DNA of 64,000 nucleotides from Acinetobacter ursingii DSM 16037 = CIP 107286. Its GTDB lineage: Bacteria > Pseudomonadota > Gammaproteobacteria > Pseudomonadales > Moraxellaceae. Positions 9,995 to 20,200 of this stretch are shown piece by piece. The first letter of the stretch is position 1, and every line of letters begins with the position of its first letter. The stretch spans positions 115,448 to 179,447 of the forward strand of contig NZ_KB849715.1 in the NCBI RefSeq assembly GCF_000368825.1. The letters are read 5' to 3'. Below the pieces are notes generated by a model. That model had not been told where the DNA came from. It saw nothing but the letters and a program-made list of their open reading frames with translations, and searched no databases. The position numbers and the translations under genes were made by a program.

Positions 9995-10070
9995 GTCCCT
10001 ATCGTCTAGAGGCCTAGGACATCGCCCTTTCACGGCGGTAACCGGGGTTCGAATCCCCGTAGGGACGCCA
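9995..10070 (+). tRNA. tRNA-Glu (anticodon TTC), copy 1
   Basis: This is a 76-base cloverleaf with an encoded CCA. The acceptor GTCCCTA pairs with TAGGGAC, the anticodon loop is CTTTCAC with anticodon TTC, and the T-arm reads CCGGGGTTCGAATCCCCG. It shares the promoter at 9949 with the identical copy at 10094. Confidence 0.97.
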
Positions 10071-10093
10071 ATTTCAGATACAGCCTCATATAA

Positions 10094-10169
10094 GTCCCTA
10101 TCGTCTAGAGGCCTAGGACATCGCCCTTTCACGGCGGTAACCGGGGTTCGAATCCCCGTAGGGACGCCA
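10094..10169 (+). tRNA. tRNA-Glu (anticodon TTC), copy 2
   Basis: This copy is identical to the tRNA at 9995-10070, lies 23 bases downstream, and also has its CCA encoded. The two form a tandem operon ended by the hairpin at 10176. Confidence 0.97.
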
Positions 10170-10175
10170 AATTCC

Positions 10176-10209
10176 AAAAAAGCCACTGCATAATGCGAGT
10201 GGCTTTTTT
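10176..10209 (+). terminator. Terminator of the tRNA-Glu operon
   Basis: AAAAAAGCCACT pairs with AGTGGCTTTTTT around a short AT-rich loop. It begins seven bases after the second tRNA. Confidence 0.85.
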
Positions 10210-10274
10210 ATTTCTATCAAATCGATCATGAAGAAATAGAGACTCTGACGAATCCCTATTTGCATTGAATATAT

Positions 10275-11519
10275 TTATGCAGACTTGCGTGAATTGACCT
10301 GACCTTTAATCACAGCCTTGATATTGCCCTTCGCATAATTCAGAAATACAAGAAGTGGCGATAATTTCGGATTTGGCTTTTTGCCTTTTCCAATACTTCT
10401 AAATTGCGCCGCATACCAAATAATTTCCATAATCGCCATTTTGTCGACAAATGGTAATCCTGTTTTAATTGGTTTGACTGCATATTTGACATCCTGCCCT
10501 GCAATCAAACGATTTGCTAAGTCCGTTTCAACTGCAAATGGACGTGCAATACCAATAAAATCACAAGCACCACTTTGCAAAGCAGCATTCATGCCTGCCA
10601 CTGTACGAAAACCACCTGTAACCATCAGCTTACATGTGACTTGTTGACGAATTTTTTCTGCAAAGTCTAAAAAGTAGGCTTCTCGCGCAATGGTGCTGGC
10701 TTTACGTTTTTCTGATTTCGCACCTGCCATCGCAGGGGCTTCATAGGTTCCGCCAGAGATTTCAATTAAATCGATTCCAACGGCATCAATGGCTTTAAAT
10801 ACTGTAATTACATCTTCTTCAGTAATGCCACCACGTTGAAAGTCAGCCGAGTTAAGTTTGACTGAAATGATAAAGTTTTCTGAAGTCGCTTCACGTACTG
10901 CTTTATAAATCTCAAGCAGGAACCGCATACGATTTTCAATCGAACCGCCCCATTGATCCTGACGTTTATTGGTCAATGGCGATAAAAACTGACTAATCAA
11001 ATAACCATGTGCACCGTGTAGCTGTACACCCTCGAAACCCGCTTTTTCACAAATACTTGCGGCTTTCGCAAAACGCTGAATAATATCCAGGATCTCATCT
11101 TCTCGAAGCTCACGAGGCGTTCCAAACATGGTGGCAAGCATAGGGCTAAATGGCACGGCAGAAGGTGCAACCGTTTCTTTATTCAATCCTTTCGGACACT
11201 GACGCCCCGGATGAGATAACTGGATTAACTGTACCATTCCGTACTGCTTGCCAATATCCGCCCATTTTTTTAGTTCAACCAGATCACGTTCACTTTCAGC
11301 GACAACAACGCCAGGCTCATTTTTAGCACGAATATCGACCATCACATTGCCTGTAATGGCACAACCCAGCCCTCCTATCGCCCATGCTTCATAAAGCCCA
11401 AGATGTAGTTGATTGGGCTGTCCTGCATCATTTGCCAATGCTTCACTCATCGCTCCCTTAATTAAGCGATTTTTAAATGTGGTATTTCTGATTTGAATTG
11501 AATCGGCAATCTGTGTCAT
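10275..11519 (-). CDS. NADH:flavin oxidoreductase, old yellow enzyme family
   Basis: This is an FMN-binding TIM-barrel oxidoreductase of 414 residues. The open frame extends up to 11612, but the ATG at 11519 is preceded by AAGAGAAA and begins the family's conserved N-terminus (MTQIADSIQIRNTTFKNRLIKG-like). Visible motifs include 'VQLIQLSHPGRQ', 'EGVQLHGAHGYLISQFLSP', 'NKRQDQWGGSIENRMRF' and 'MVTGGFRT'. They supply the FMN contacts and the catalytic His region. Such enzymes reduce activated alkenes using NAD(P)H; the physiological substrate is not inferable. It follows yejF by 114 bases on the same strand. Confidence 0.88.
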   Translation of the reverse strand: MTQIADSIQIRNTTFKNRLIKGAMSEALANDAGQPNQLHLGLYEAWAIGGLGCAITGNVMVDIRAKNEPGVVVAESERDLVELKKWADIGKQYGMVQLIQLSHPGRQCPKGLNKETVAPSAVPFSPMLATMFGTPRELREDEILDIIQRFAKAASICEKAGFEGVQLHGAHGYLISQFLSPLTNKRQDQWGGSIENRMRFLLEIYKAVREATSENFIISVKLNSADFQRGGITEEDVITVFKAIDAVGIDLIEISGGTYEAPAMAGAKSEKRKASTIAREAYFLDFAEKIRQQVTCKLMVTGGFRTVAGMNAALQSGACDFIGIARPFAVETDLANRLIAGQDVKYAVKPIKTGLPFVDKMAIMEIIWYAAQFRSIGKGKKPNPKLSPLLVFLNYAKGNIKAVIKGQVNSRKSA

Positions 11520-11633
11520 GTTTTTCTCTTTTAAAAAATCGGAGTTATTCTTCCAATTTGAATTAAAAATTGAAGTTAAAGTCATCCTGTATTTACAAAT
11601 TGACAATACCACATGTCAATTATATGCAAAAGT

Positions 11634-13232
11634 TTAATATTGGCTTGCGGCAATGAGCTGACGGGTATATTCAGATTGCGGTTTTAAAAAAAGTTGCTCA
11701 GTATCTTGATATTCAATAACTTTTGCATGTCGCAATACCAAAACTTTCTGACATAAGGCGCGGACGACTTGTAAGTCATGACTAATAAATAAATAGCTCA
11801 ACTGCTGTTGTTGCTGTAAGCGTCGTAATAACTGGACGATTGAACGCTGTGTCGTACGATCCAATGCCGATGTAGGCTCATCCAAGATAATCAACTTAGG
11901 CTTCAAAATTAATGCGCGTGCCAAAGCAATACGTTGCCTTTGTCCACCAGATAACTCATGAGGATAACGCTGTTTAAATTCAATCGGCAATTCCACTTTC
12001 AATAGTGCATCGTCGATCAGATCTTCCATTTCATCCGCTTTAATGTGTTTGAGAACGAGTCCCTCACCAATAATTTGTGCCACTGTCATTCGTGGATTTA
12101 AACTGCTAAATGGGTCCTGAAATACAATCTGAAAATCTGTACGTAACGGGCGAAGTTGATTTTCTTTTAAATGATTTAAATCTTTGCCCAATAAAATGAT
12201 TTTCCCATCGCACTCAATCAATCGAGTTACTGCCAGTGCAAGTGTGGTTTTACCCGAACCACTTTCCCCTACAATCCCAATCGACTCTCCCTGAGACAGG
12301 ATTAAATCCATCGGTTCTAAAGCAACCACATAATCCTTAACCCGATTGAGTAACCCTTGTTTAATTGGAAATTTGACCTCAAGCTGTTGCAGCTCAAGTA
12401 ATGGTTGTCCAGACTGGAGTTTTAATGCATGACCGAAATCATGATTAAGCAAATGTTGGGTATAACTGGTTTTTGGGTGATTAAAGACATCATTGACCCG
12501 CCCTTGCTCCTCAACACCACCTTTGTTCATGACAATGACTTGGTCTGCATAGCGTTTGACCAGATTTAAATCGTGACTAATCAAAATCATGGCCATATTG
12601 CGTTTTTGCTGCAACGTTTTAAGCAGATTTAAAATCTGTGCCTGCAACGTGACATCCAGTGCAGTGGTGGGTTCGTCAGCAATTAAAATCTCAGGCTCTT
12701 GCGCCAACGCCATCGCAATCATGACCCGTTGACGCTGACCACCCGATAATTCATGCGGATAACGTCTCAGTTTAGTTTCAGGCTCAGGGATTCCAACATC
12801 ATGCAACAATTCCAGTACGCGGGTTCGAACTTGCTGCTTTGACCATCCTTTTAGCAGCAATGTTTCACCGACGATTTTTTCCACCCGATGCAACGGATTT
12901 AAGGCCGTCATCGGTTCCTGAAAAATCATGGCAATTTTTTGACCGCGAATCTGTCGATACTGCGCTTGATTGAGGTGCAATAGATCTTGATTTTCAAATA
13001 AAGCTTTGCCATCAATCTTTAAATGCTGAGGGAGTAGTCCCAGTAAGGCGAGACTGCTGATTGATTTACCTGAACCGCTTTCACCCACGATTGCTAGGGT
13101 TTCACCCTGTTTCAGTTCAAAATCCAGTTGTTGAACCAATACTTGACCCGCTTCATTTTCAATATGTAAGCCACTTACTTTCAGGCAAGTCATTTGCTGC
13201 ATTTGATTATTGTCGTCTTGGATCGAATGCAT
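11634..13232 (-). CDS. yejF: YejF-like double ATPase of a peptide ABC importer
   Basis: A fused pair of ABC nucleotide-binding domains of 532 residues energises the YejBE permease. Walker A motifs (GESGSGKS near residue 50, GESGSGKT near 323) and LSGGQRQR signatures occur in both halves, and both halves have Walker B segments (ILIADEPTTALD, LIILDEPTSALD). The frame is open up to 13253, but the ATG at 13232 has a strong GGGGAGG Shine-Dalgarno and overlaps yejE by 26 bases, indicating translational coupling. Gene order yejA-B-E-F matches E. coli, where the system imports peptides including microcin C. Confidence 0.92.
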   Translation of the reverse strand: MHSIQDDNNQMQQMTCLKVSGLHIENEAGQVLVQQLDFELKQGETLAIVGESGSGKSISSLALLGLLPQHLKIDGKALFENQDLLHLNQAQYRQIRGQKIAMIFQEPMTALNPLHRVEKIVGETLLLKGWSKQQVRTRVLELLHDVGIPEPETKLRRYPHELSGGQRQRVMIAMALAQEPEILIADEPTTALDVTLQAQILNLLKTLQQKRNMAMILISHDLNLVKRYADQVIVMNKGGVEEQGRVNDVFNHPKTSYTQHLLNHDFGHALKLQSGQPLLELQQLEVKFPIKQGLLNRVKDYVVALEPMDLILSQGESIGIVGESGSGKTTLALAVTRLIECDGKIILLGKDLNHLKENQLRPLRTDFQIVFQDPFSSLNPRMTVAQIIGEGLVLKHIKADEMEDLIDDALLKVELPIEFKQRYPHELSGGQRQRIALARALILKPKLIILDEPTSALDRTTQRSIVQLLRRLQQQQQLSYLFISHDLQVVRALCQKVLVLRHAKVIEYQDTEQLFLKPQSEYTRQLIAASQY

Positions 13233-14220
13233 CACGCGTCGCCTCCCCAACATAGATAAGAAGAGATAACACCACAGCCAAACAAAAAAAACCTGAGAGC
13301 GCTAACCACGGCGCGGTTAAATTATTTTTACCTTGTAATAATAATTCACCCAATGAAGCAGCATCAGGCGGTAAGCCATAGCCCAAAAAGTCCAGTGCGG
13401 TAAGTGCCGTAATATTGGCGGTGAGCATAAAAGGAAGCTGCGATAAACTCGAACTCATGGCATTGGGTAAAATATGACGAAACATAATGGTTCGATCTTT
13501 TACCCCTAAAGCACGCGCGGCACGGACATAATCAAAATTTCTTGCCCGTAAAAACTCTGCCCGAACCAGTCCAACCAGTGCGGGCCAGCCAAACAACAGC
13601 ATAATCAGAAACAACCAATACACACTTGGGGTAAACATACTGACCAAAATCATCACCATAAACAGCATAGGTAAACCACCCCATACTTCAAGAATACGTT
13701 GGCCAATCAGATCAATCCATCCACCATAATATCCCTGTATCGCGCCAACTATGATTCCGATCACTGCGGCAAAAAAAGTTAATGCAAAACCAAAGATTAA
13801 AGATACACGTAAGCCATAAAGAATCCGTGCCAATACATCGCGCCCCTGATCATCTGTTCCGAGCCAGTTTTGCTGGCTTGGTGGTGAAGGTACAGGCACT
13901 GCTAAATCCAGATTTGGAGTTTGATAAGAAAATGGAATTAACGGCCATACTGCCCACCCCTTATCATCAATCATTTTTTGAACTGCTGGATCTTTATAAT
14001 CTGCTTCGGTTTGAAACACACCACCAAAGGTCGTTTCAGGGTAGGATTTCATCACTGGAAAATAATAAGACTGATCGTATTTGACTAAAATCGGTTTATC
14101 ATTGGCTATAAACTCTGCACCCAACGACAAAATAAAAATCAATACGAACAGAATGAAACAAGTAAAGCCCAGCCGATTGTGTTTAAAACGTTTAAAACGC
14201 GCCTGCATCATTGGGGACAT
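13207..14220 (-). CDS. yejE: YejE-like ABC permease
   Basis: This 337-residue inner-membrane permease has six or so transmembrane segments and a large periplasmic insert between the first and second (residues ~30-130), typical of YejE. The EAA-type loop that docks the ATPase is seen in 'EFLRARNFDYVRAARALGVKDRTIMFRHILPNAM'-like sequence at residues ~225-260. Its stop overlaps the start of yejF, and its start codon overlaps the stop of yejB by one base. All four yej genes therefore form one coupled unit. Confidence 0.92.
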   Translation of the reverse strand: MSPMMQARFKRFKHNRLGFTCFILFVLIFILSLGAEFIANDKPILVKYDQSYYFPVMKSYPETTFGGVFQTEADYKDPAVQKMIDDKGWAVWPLIPFSYQTPNLDLAVPVPSPPSQQNWLGTDDQGRDVLARILYGLRVSLIFGFALTFFAAVIGIIVGAIQGYYGGWIDLIGQRILEVWGGLPMLFMVMILVSMFTPSVYWLFLIMLLFGWPALVGLVRAEFLRARNFDYVRAARALGVKDRTIMFRHILPNAMSSSLSQLPFMLTANITALTALDFLGYGLPPDAASLGELLLQGKNNLTAPWLALSGFFCLAVVLSLLIYVGEATRDAFDPRRQ

Positions 14221-15293
14221 TATTTTGCTCCCCGTGATTCAAAGTTAATTCGTGGATCGATCACCTGATATAACACATCACTGATCAATCTCAAAACCAA
14301 ACCAAGCAAGGTAAATAAAAATAAAGTACCAAAAATCACAGGATAATCACGTTGAGTAATTGCCTCAAAGCCGAGTAAGCCTACGCCATCCAGATTAAAA
14401 ATAATTTCGATAAATAAATTACCCACAAAGAAAATGCCAATGAGGGCTTCGGGTAAACCTGCAATCACAATCAGCATAGCATTACGGAAAACATGACCAT
14501 AAAGAACCCGATTTTCGCTTAATCCTTTTGAACGTGCTGCCAGTACATATTGTTTATTCAGTTCTTCCATAAAAGAATATTTGGTCAAATAAGTTAAGCC
14601 TGCAAAACCGCCCAACACCATCGTCAACAAAGGCAAGGTCATATGCCAAAAGTAGTCTTTAACTTGCTCAAAAAAGCTAAGTTGTTGAAAATTTTCAGAG
14701 ACTAAACCCTGTAATGGGAACCAGTGAAAATATGAACCGCCTGCAAAAAATACAATCAGTAATACACCAAATACAAAAGTCGGTACAGCATAGCCAACAG
14801 CCAGCAGGATCGATGTTGCTTTATCAAAAAATAAACCATGTTGTTTAGCTTTACGAATCCCAAGGGGGATCGATACTAAATAAATCAACAAAGTACTCCA
14901 GAGCCCAAGTGATATGGTCACTGGCATTTTTTCATATAACAGTTGGGTAACGGGTTTATCCTTAAAAAAACTGGTGCCGAAATCTAAGGTTAAATAACCT
15001 TTTAACATCAACCAAAAACGTTCAGGCGCAGATTTATCGAAACCATATTGGGCTTTTATCTGCTCAATCATTTCAGGACTTAAACCTCTAGCTCCCTGAT
15101 AAGATCGATCAGACGAGACATTGACTGTTTCACCGCCACCACTTTGATTAATCCCCTGAAAATTTTCAGCTTGATGAATTGCCTGCTCAACAGGGCCACC
15201 TGGCGCAATTTGAACCACTAAAAAATTAATCAGTAAAATCAGAAATAAGGTCGGAACAATGAGTAAAAGTCGCTTAATAATATAGGTGCCCAT
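14220..15293 (-). CDS. yejB: YejB-like ABC permease
   Basis: This 357-residue DppB/OppB-type permease starts with a long N-terminal helix and the 'LINFLVVQIAPGGPVEQAI' motif typical of the family. The core has five further membrane helices and the EAA loop (KQYVLAARSKGLSENRVLYGH, ending near residue 265). A Ser/Gly-rich insert near residues 48-66 is characteristic of YejB. Its last base is shared with the first base of yejE. It is the partner permease of the oligopeptide importer encoded here. Confidence 0.92.
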   Translation of the reverse strand: MGTYIIKRLLLIVPTLFLILLINFLVVQIAPGGPVEQAIHQAENFQGINQSGGGETVNVSSDRSYQGARGLSPEMIEQIKAQYGFDKSAPERFWLMLKGYLTLDFGTSFFKDKPVTQLLYEKMPVTISLGLWSTLLIYLVSIPLGIRKAKQHGLFFDKATSILLAVGYAVPTFVFGVLLIVFFAGGSYFHWFPLQGLVSENFQQLSFFEQVKDYFWHMTLPLLTMVLGGFAGLTYLTKYSFMEELNKQYVLAARSKGLSENRVLYGHVFRNAMLIVIAGLPEALIGIFFVGNLFIEIIFNLDGVGLLGFEAITQRDYPVIFGTLFLFTLLGLVLRLISDVLYQVIDPRINFESRGAK

Positions 15294-15323
15294 GTTTTGG
15301 TTCCTTTGGCGTCTTTTGATGAT

Positions 15324-17204
15324 TTATTGTCGGCGCAAATAATTTGCAACCGCTTGCGCTTTTTTAGGATTCGACCACCAGTAATCCAGCCCTACCGAAA
15401 GTGTCGGCAAGGTTTGAGGATGTTCATACATATCCCAATAGGCATACCAGTTCTCCCCCTTTCCATAGGTTAAAATTTGATAATAACCTGCACGTAACAA
15501 ACGATCTAGCACTTTGGTATGGGTGATCAGTTCCTCTCGACTAGAAGATTTCACCAGTTTTTGGATCACTGCATCAATCACAGGGTCTTTAATACCTGAA
15601 AAATTATAGTTACCCACCTGATCTGCGGCAGAACTACTCCAGAATTGAAATTGTTCATTTCCCGGTGTTAAAGACTGCGGCATCGCCAAGGTGGTTAAAT
15701 CAAAATCATTACGGCGCATACGCTCTAAATACTGTGGTACATCCACCTGTCGAATCGATACTGTAATCCCGAGACGTTTAAGATTTCGCACCAACGGCAT
15801 TAGGGTACGTTGTAAACCATCCTGATAGATTAACAATTCAAACTGAATGGGTTTACCCTGATGGTCTCGCAATTGCCCTGCTTTAACGCTATAACCCGCA
15901 TCAATCAATAGCTGTCTTGCGGTCAGCAAATTTTGACGATTAAAACCACTGCCGTCACTCACGGGATATTTCCAGTCTGCAAGTACACCCTGTTTCACAA
16001 TCGGATTTAATTTGGATAGGTACGGCTGTAAAACTTTAAGTTCTGCTGCTGAAGGTTTCCCAGTCGCTGTCAATTCGCTATTATCAAAATGGCTTTGTAA
16101 ACGCCGATATTTGCCATAAAACAGGGCTTTATTTTGCCATTCAAAATCATAGGCATAACTGACAGCACGCCTAAACTGAATATCATTGAGTGGCGCACGA
16201 CGGGTATTCATCACAATACTTTGCATGGTCATCGGATTACGATGTTTAAACTCAAATTTTTTGACCATCTTGTTATTTATTGCAGGAAAATTATAGGCAG
16301 TGACCCACTTTCTCGCAGTAAACTCTTCTTGCCATGTATATTGCCCAGACTTAAATCCTTCAAACGCAATATCCATGTTGCGATAGTACACATATTTCAG
16401 GCGATCAAAGTTATACCGTCCACGATTCACGGCTAAATCTTTGCCCCAATAATCTGGATTGCGCTTGTAAGTAATACTGCGTCCTGCATCAATGCGTTCG
16501 ATCAGATAGGGGCCTGAACCTAAAATCGGCTCCATGGTGATGCGGCTAAAATCTTTATTTTTCCAGTCTTGCTTGGAGTAAATAGGAAGACTTGCCAAAA
16601 TCATGGGCATTTCAGCATTATTTTCGGATTTAAAACTAAACTTGACCTGATATTTAGACAACACCTCGGTTTTTGCCAAATCTGCAATATACATTTGCAA
16701 ACCCGGATTGGCTTTGCTTTGATAGGTATCAAAACTGAATTTAACATCTTCTGCTGTCAAAGGCTGACCATTGCTGAACTTTGCTTTCGGATTTAAATCA
16801 AAAATAACAAAATGGGTATGTTCAGGATCAAAAGTAGCAGTCTTCGCCAAAATTGGATACATCACCGCAGGCTCATCAAGCGAAGGTGACATCAGGCTGT
16901 CAAATATAAAATTTATACCGTCTGTAGAACTGCCTTTGCCATTCATACTATTCAGGTTATCAAAAGTACCATTGCTATATTCACTCAGTATGCCACCTTT
17001 GGGCGCCTGTGGATTGGCATAAGGCATATGACTCAATCCACTATATTTGGCTTTACTATGAATCGCGATATAAGGCGTGGTCTGTACCGCAGCATTGACA
17101 GTACCGCCATAAAAAATCACTGCCAAAATAGTACTTTTGATCAGCTGACCCATCATTGGATGATGGGCGCTATGCAAGCCTCGTCCTGAAATCAAATCCA
17201 TCAT
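15324..17204 (-). CDS. yejA: YejA-like periplasmic oligopeptide-binding protein
   Basis: This is a 626-residue SBP family 5 protein that captures peptides for YejBEF. The first ATG at 17204 gives a long n-region; the hydrophobic signal core (STILAVIFYGGTVNA) begins near residue 22. An in-frame ATG at 17156 or 17153 would give a more normal signal peptide, and neither has a strong ribosome site. The mature domain shows 'APKGGILSEYSNGTFDNLN', 'FDPEHTHFVIFDLNP' and 'KFSNGQPLTAEDVKFSFD', hallmarks of this family. It begins only 10 bases after the mltD stop, so transcription from mltD likely continues into the yej genes. Confidence 0.9.
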   Translation of the reverse strand: MMDLISGRGLHSAHHPMMGQLIKSTILAVIFYGGTVNAAVQTTPYIAIHSKAKYSGLSHMPYANPQAPKGGILSEYSNGTFDNLNSMNGKGSSTDGINFIFDSLMSPSLDEPAVMYPILAKTATFDPEHTHFVIFDLNPKAKFSNGQPLTAEDVKFSFDTYQSKANPGLQMYIADLAKTEVLSKYQVKFSFKSENNAEMPMILASLPIYSKQDWKNKDFSRITMEPILGSGPYLIERIDAGRSITYKRNPDYWGKDLAVNRGRYNFDRLKYVYYRNMDIAFEGFKSGQYTWQEEFTARKWVTAYNFPAINNKMVKKFEFKHRNPMTMQSIVMNTRRAPLNDIQFRRAVSYAYDFEWQNKALFYGKYRRLQSHFDNSELTATGKPSAAELKVLQPYLSKLNPIVKQGVLADWKYPVSDGSGFNRQNLLTARQLLIDAGYSVKAGQLRDHQGKPIQFELLIYQDGLQRTLMPLVRNLKRLGITVSIRQVDVPQYLERMRRNDFDLTTLAMPQSLTPGNEQFQFWSSSAADQVGNYNFSGIKDPVIDAVIQKLVKSSSREELITHTKVLDRLLRAGYYQILTYGKGENWYAYWDMYEHPQTLPTLSVGLDYWWSNPKKAQAVANYLRRQ

Positions 17205-17214
17205 CCGTTACAAC

Positions 17215-20200
17215 TTATAAGTTTGGAACTTTAATGACATCACCAATACGAAGCTGTGCATTTTGTTTCAGGTCATTCAGATCTGCCAACTCGGTAATTG
17301 CCATACCAAACTTACTGGCTAAACCAATTAGCGTATCGCCCCGTTTAACTGTGTATTCAGTAATGGTTTTTGGAATTTGCAGTGATTGTCCGCGCTGTAA
17401 CGATGTACGTGCATTGAGATTATTTAGATCTGCCAAATCTTTTGCACTCATACCTAAACGACTGGCAATACTGTTAAGTGATTCACCTGATTTTACGGTA
17501 TAAGATTCAGTATTTGCAGCTGTTTTGCCTTTTGATTTGCTTTTTGGGCTGTCATCTTTGGCGGTTTCAGTTTTTGGTAGATCACCTTCCAATTTTAATT
17601 TTTGCCCTACGCGTACATTAGCGTTACGACTTAGACCATTTAAAGCAGCCAAATAATTCAACTGAAGATGATAGCGGCTTGCGATACTCGCCAGCGTTTC
17701 ACCTGATTTGACTGTATGCGTATCTGGTGAAGTTTCTTGTACCTCAACCTTTGCCGAAGCTGGAATGTCACCCGTTAGTTTTAATTTTTGTCCAACACGT
17801 AAACCTGCGCTACGACTTAAACCATTGAGCTCCGCAAGATCAGAAAGCTCCAGATCAAACTTATTGGCGACACTATTTAAACTATCTCCTGACTGAACGG
17901 TGTATTGCTCAGGAATGCTAGAACCCGCAGGAATTTTTAAGGTCTGTCCAACTCGGACACCGCTATTAGCTGCAATATTATTCAAACTTGCAAGTTCAGC
18001 CAACGTCATTTTTGATTTTGCTGCAATACTGGATAAAGTATCGCCACGTTGTACCTGATAATTTTCAGTTTTAACTTGATTGGCTAATTTGCTGTTACGT
18101 GTTTCCTTTGGATCTGCTTTGTCATCATCACGCACAGTCACTTCACGCAAAGGCACGTTAATTTTTTGCCCCACGTATAAGCTACTGCTTACGGTTAATC
18201 CTGAGGTTAAATCAGCCAACTCCTGATTTGATAAAGCATAACGATCTGCAATCAGTTTGAGATATTCACCACGCTTCACTGTATAGGATTTAGTTGCAAC
18301 ACGTGTCGTCTTTGCATCACTTTTCGCTTCTGTATTTCGATTTGACCCTGCATTATGTGTTGTACCGTTGTCTTTAAGAGAAAGTTTTTGCCCAACAAAT
18401 AAACCGCTGGTCACAGACAAATTATTATAGTCAGCCAATTGTTTGACTGTGAGACCAAATTGATCAGCAACACCTGTCAGACTGTCGTTGGCTTTTACCG
18501 TATAACTTTCAGGTTTGGACTCGGCTTTAACAGGAACTGGTCGATCAATCGCTTGCGGTTTGGCATCATACAGATACAAAGTCGCCCCAACAAACAAAGT
18601 ATTATTCGGATCAATCTGGTTCCATTTTGCGATATCACGCCAGCTCACCCCATTCTTAGCCGCAATAATGGCTAAAGTATCGCCTGGCTGAACGGTATAA
18701 GTTGAACGTTTGCCTGAAGGCTGTACCACGACAATATCAGTATCCGTTTTAATATAAGGCTTATCTTTATTATTTTGTGCCTCATAACTATCTGCATTAA
18801 CAGTTGCAGCCACAGCTTTAGGATAAGCAAAGCCTTTGGTCACTTCCTTACCTTCAGTATCGGCAACTGACTGACTGGTCTGAATCGCAGTTAATCTGAT
18901 TTTGCCATCATAAGGATCTACAATTTCGGTGCCTTTAGGTGCAATCGCTTTGAGTTCTGCAACCACCTGATCTTTTTCAGCCTGCGTCGGTTGTGGTTCT
19001 AAAGCCTGAGTCACTGTTTCCTTGACTCCTTCTTGCTTCACCAATGCCACAATTTGTTCGCGTTCAGACTTGGAAATTGGTGGTTCGGCACTTAAGGCTT
19101 TCACATTACTGGCAGGCGTCACTGCAACAGGAATACGGGGTGCACTCGGAATATCCGCACTGGCCGCAAATGCAGCCAGCTCATCTGCACTACGCGGCGT
19201 GGTTTTCAAAGGTCGAGTGATCGATGAAACAACCGTACTGCTGGTCGAAGGTCGACTGATACTACTCGCGGTCATGACGGGTGGTGTTGTACGACTTGGC
19301 GTTACAGTTTGAGTAGAACCGCGCGTGGATGTGTTGACAGTCACATTGGCATTAGGCGTAGCTGCTATATTATTGCTTGCCCAGAATCCAGAGGATGATT
19401 TTAAAGCTTTGAGCTTAGCATCCACTGATGGATTGACATCTGACGGAATCAAAATACGCATTGGACTTTCTGGGTCAATACGTTCACCACGATAACCCGG
19501 ATTCAATGCATAAAGTTCAGCACGGCTTAACCCTGTCAAAGACGCAATTTGATTTAAATCAACAGGTGCATTGAGCATGACTTCACGAAAGTGAGGACGA
19601 TTGGCAATCGGTGGTAAGTTTACATTATAGGCTTTAGGATTTTTAATAATTTGAGCAACTGCCAGAAAACGCGGTACATAGTTCATGGTTTCCTGTGGCA
19701 ATTTGAGTGACCAATAATCCGTTGGTAAACCCGCGGCTTGGTTTCGATTGATCGCCTGCTGAATACGTCCTGGTCCAGCATTATAAGCTGCCAAAGCTAA
19801 CTCCCACGAGCCGAACTGATTATATAAGCTTCCTAAAAACTCATAGGCTGCACGAGTTGATTCCACGACATCACGGCGTCCATCATACTGGCTGGTTTGT
19901 TTTAAACCATAAATACGACCTGTACTTGGAATAAACTGCCACAATCCTGCTGCGGCTGCGCTACTGGTCGCTGCAGGATCGTATGAACTTTCAATTACAG
20001 GCAGTAATGCCAATTCAGTTGGAATGCCGCGACGTTCTGCCTCTTTCACCGTGTGATATAAATAGCGGCTGGCACGTGCGCTTAAACGATCCAGATACGG
20101 CTGGCGTGAAATAAACCAGCTACGTTGTGCTTCAATACGTGGATCCCAATGATTCAAGTCCATTTTAAAACCAACGGTCATGCGCTTCCAGACATCACCG

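Noticed and set aside
9927..10193. Plus-strand open frame of 88 codons with an internal repeat and its minus-strand mirror (9974-10186)
   Set aside because: The repeated peptide is the translation of the two identical tRNA-Glu genes, so these are not proteins.
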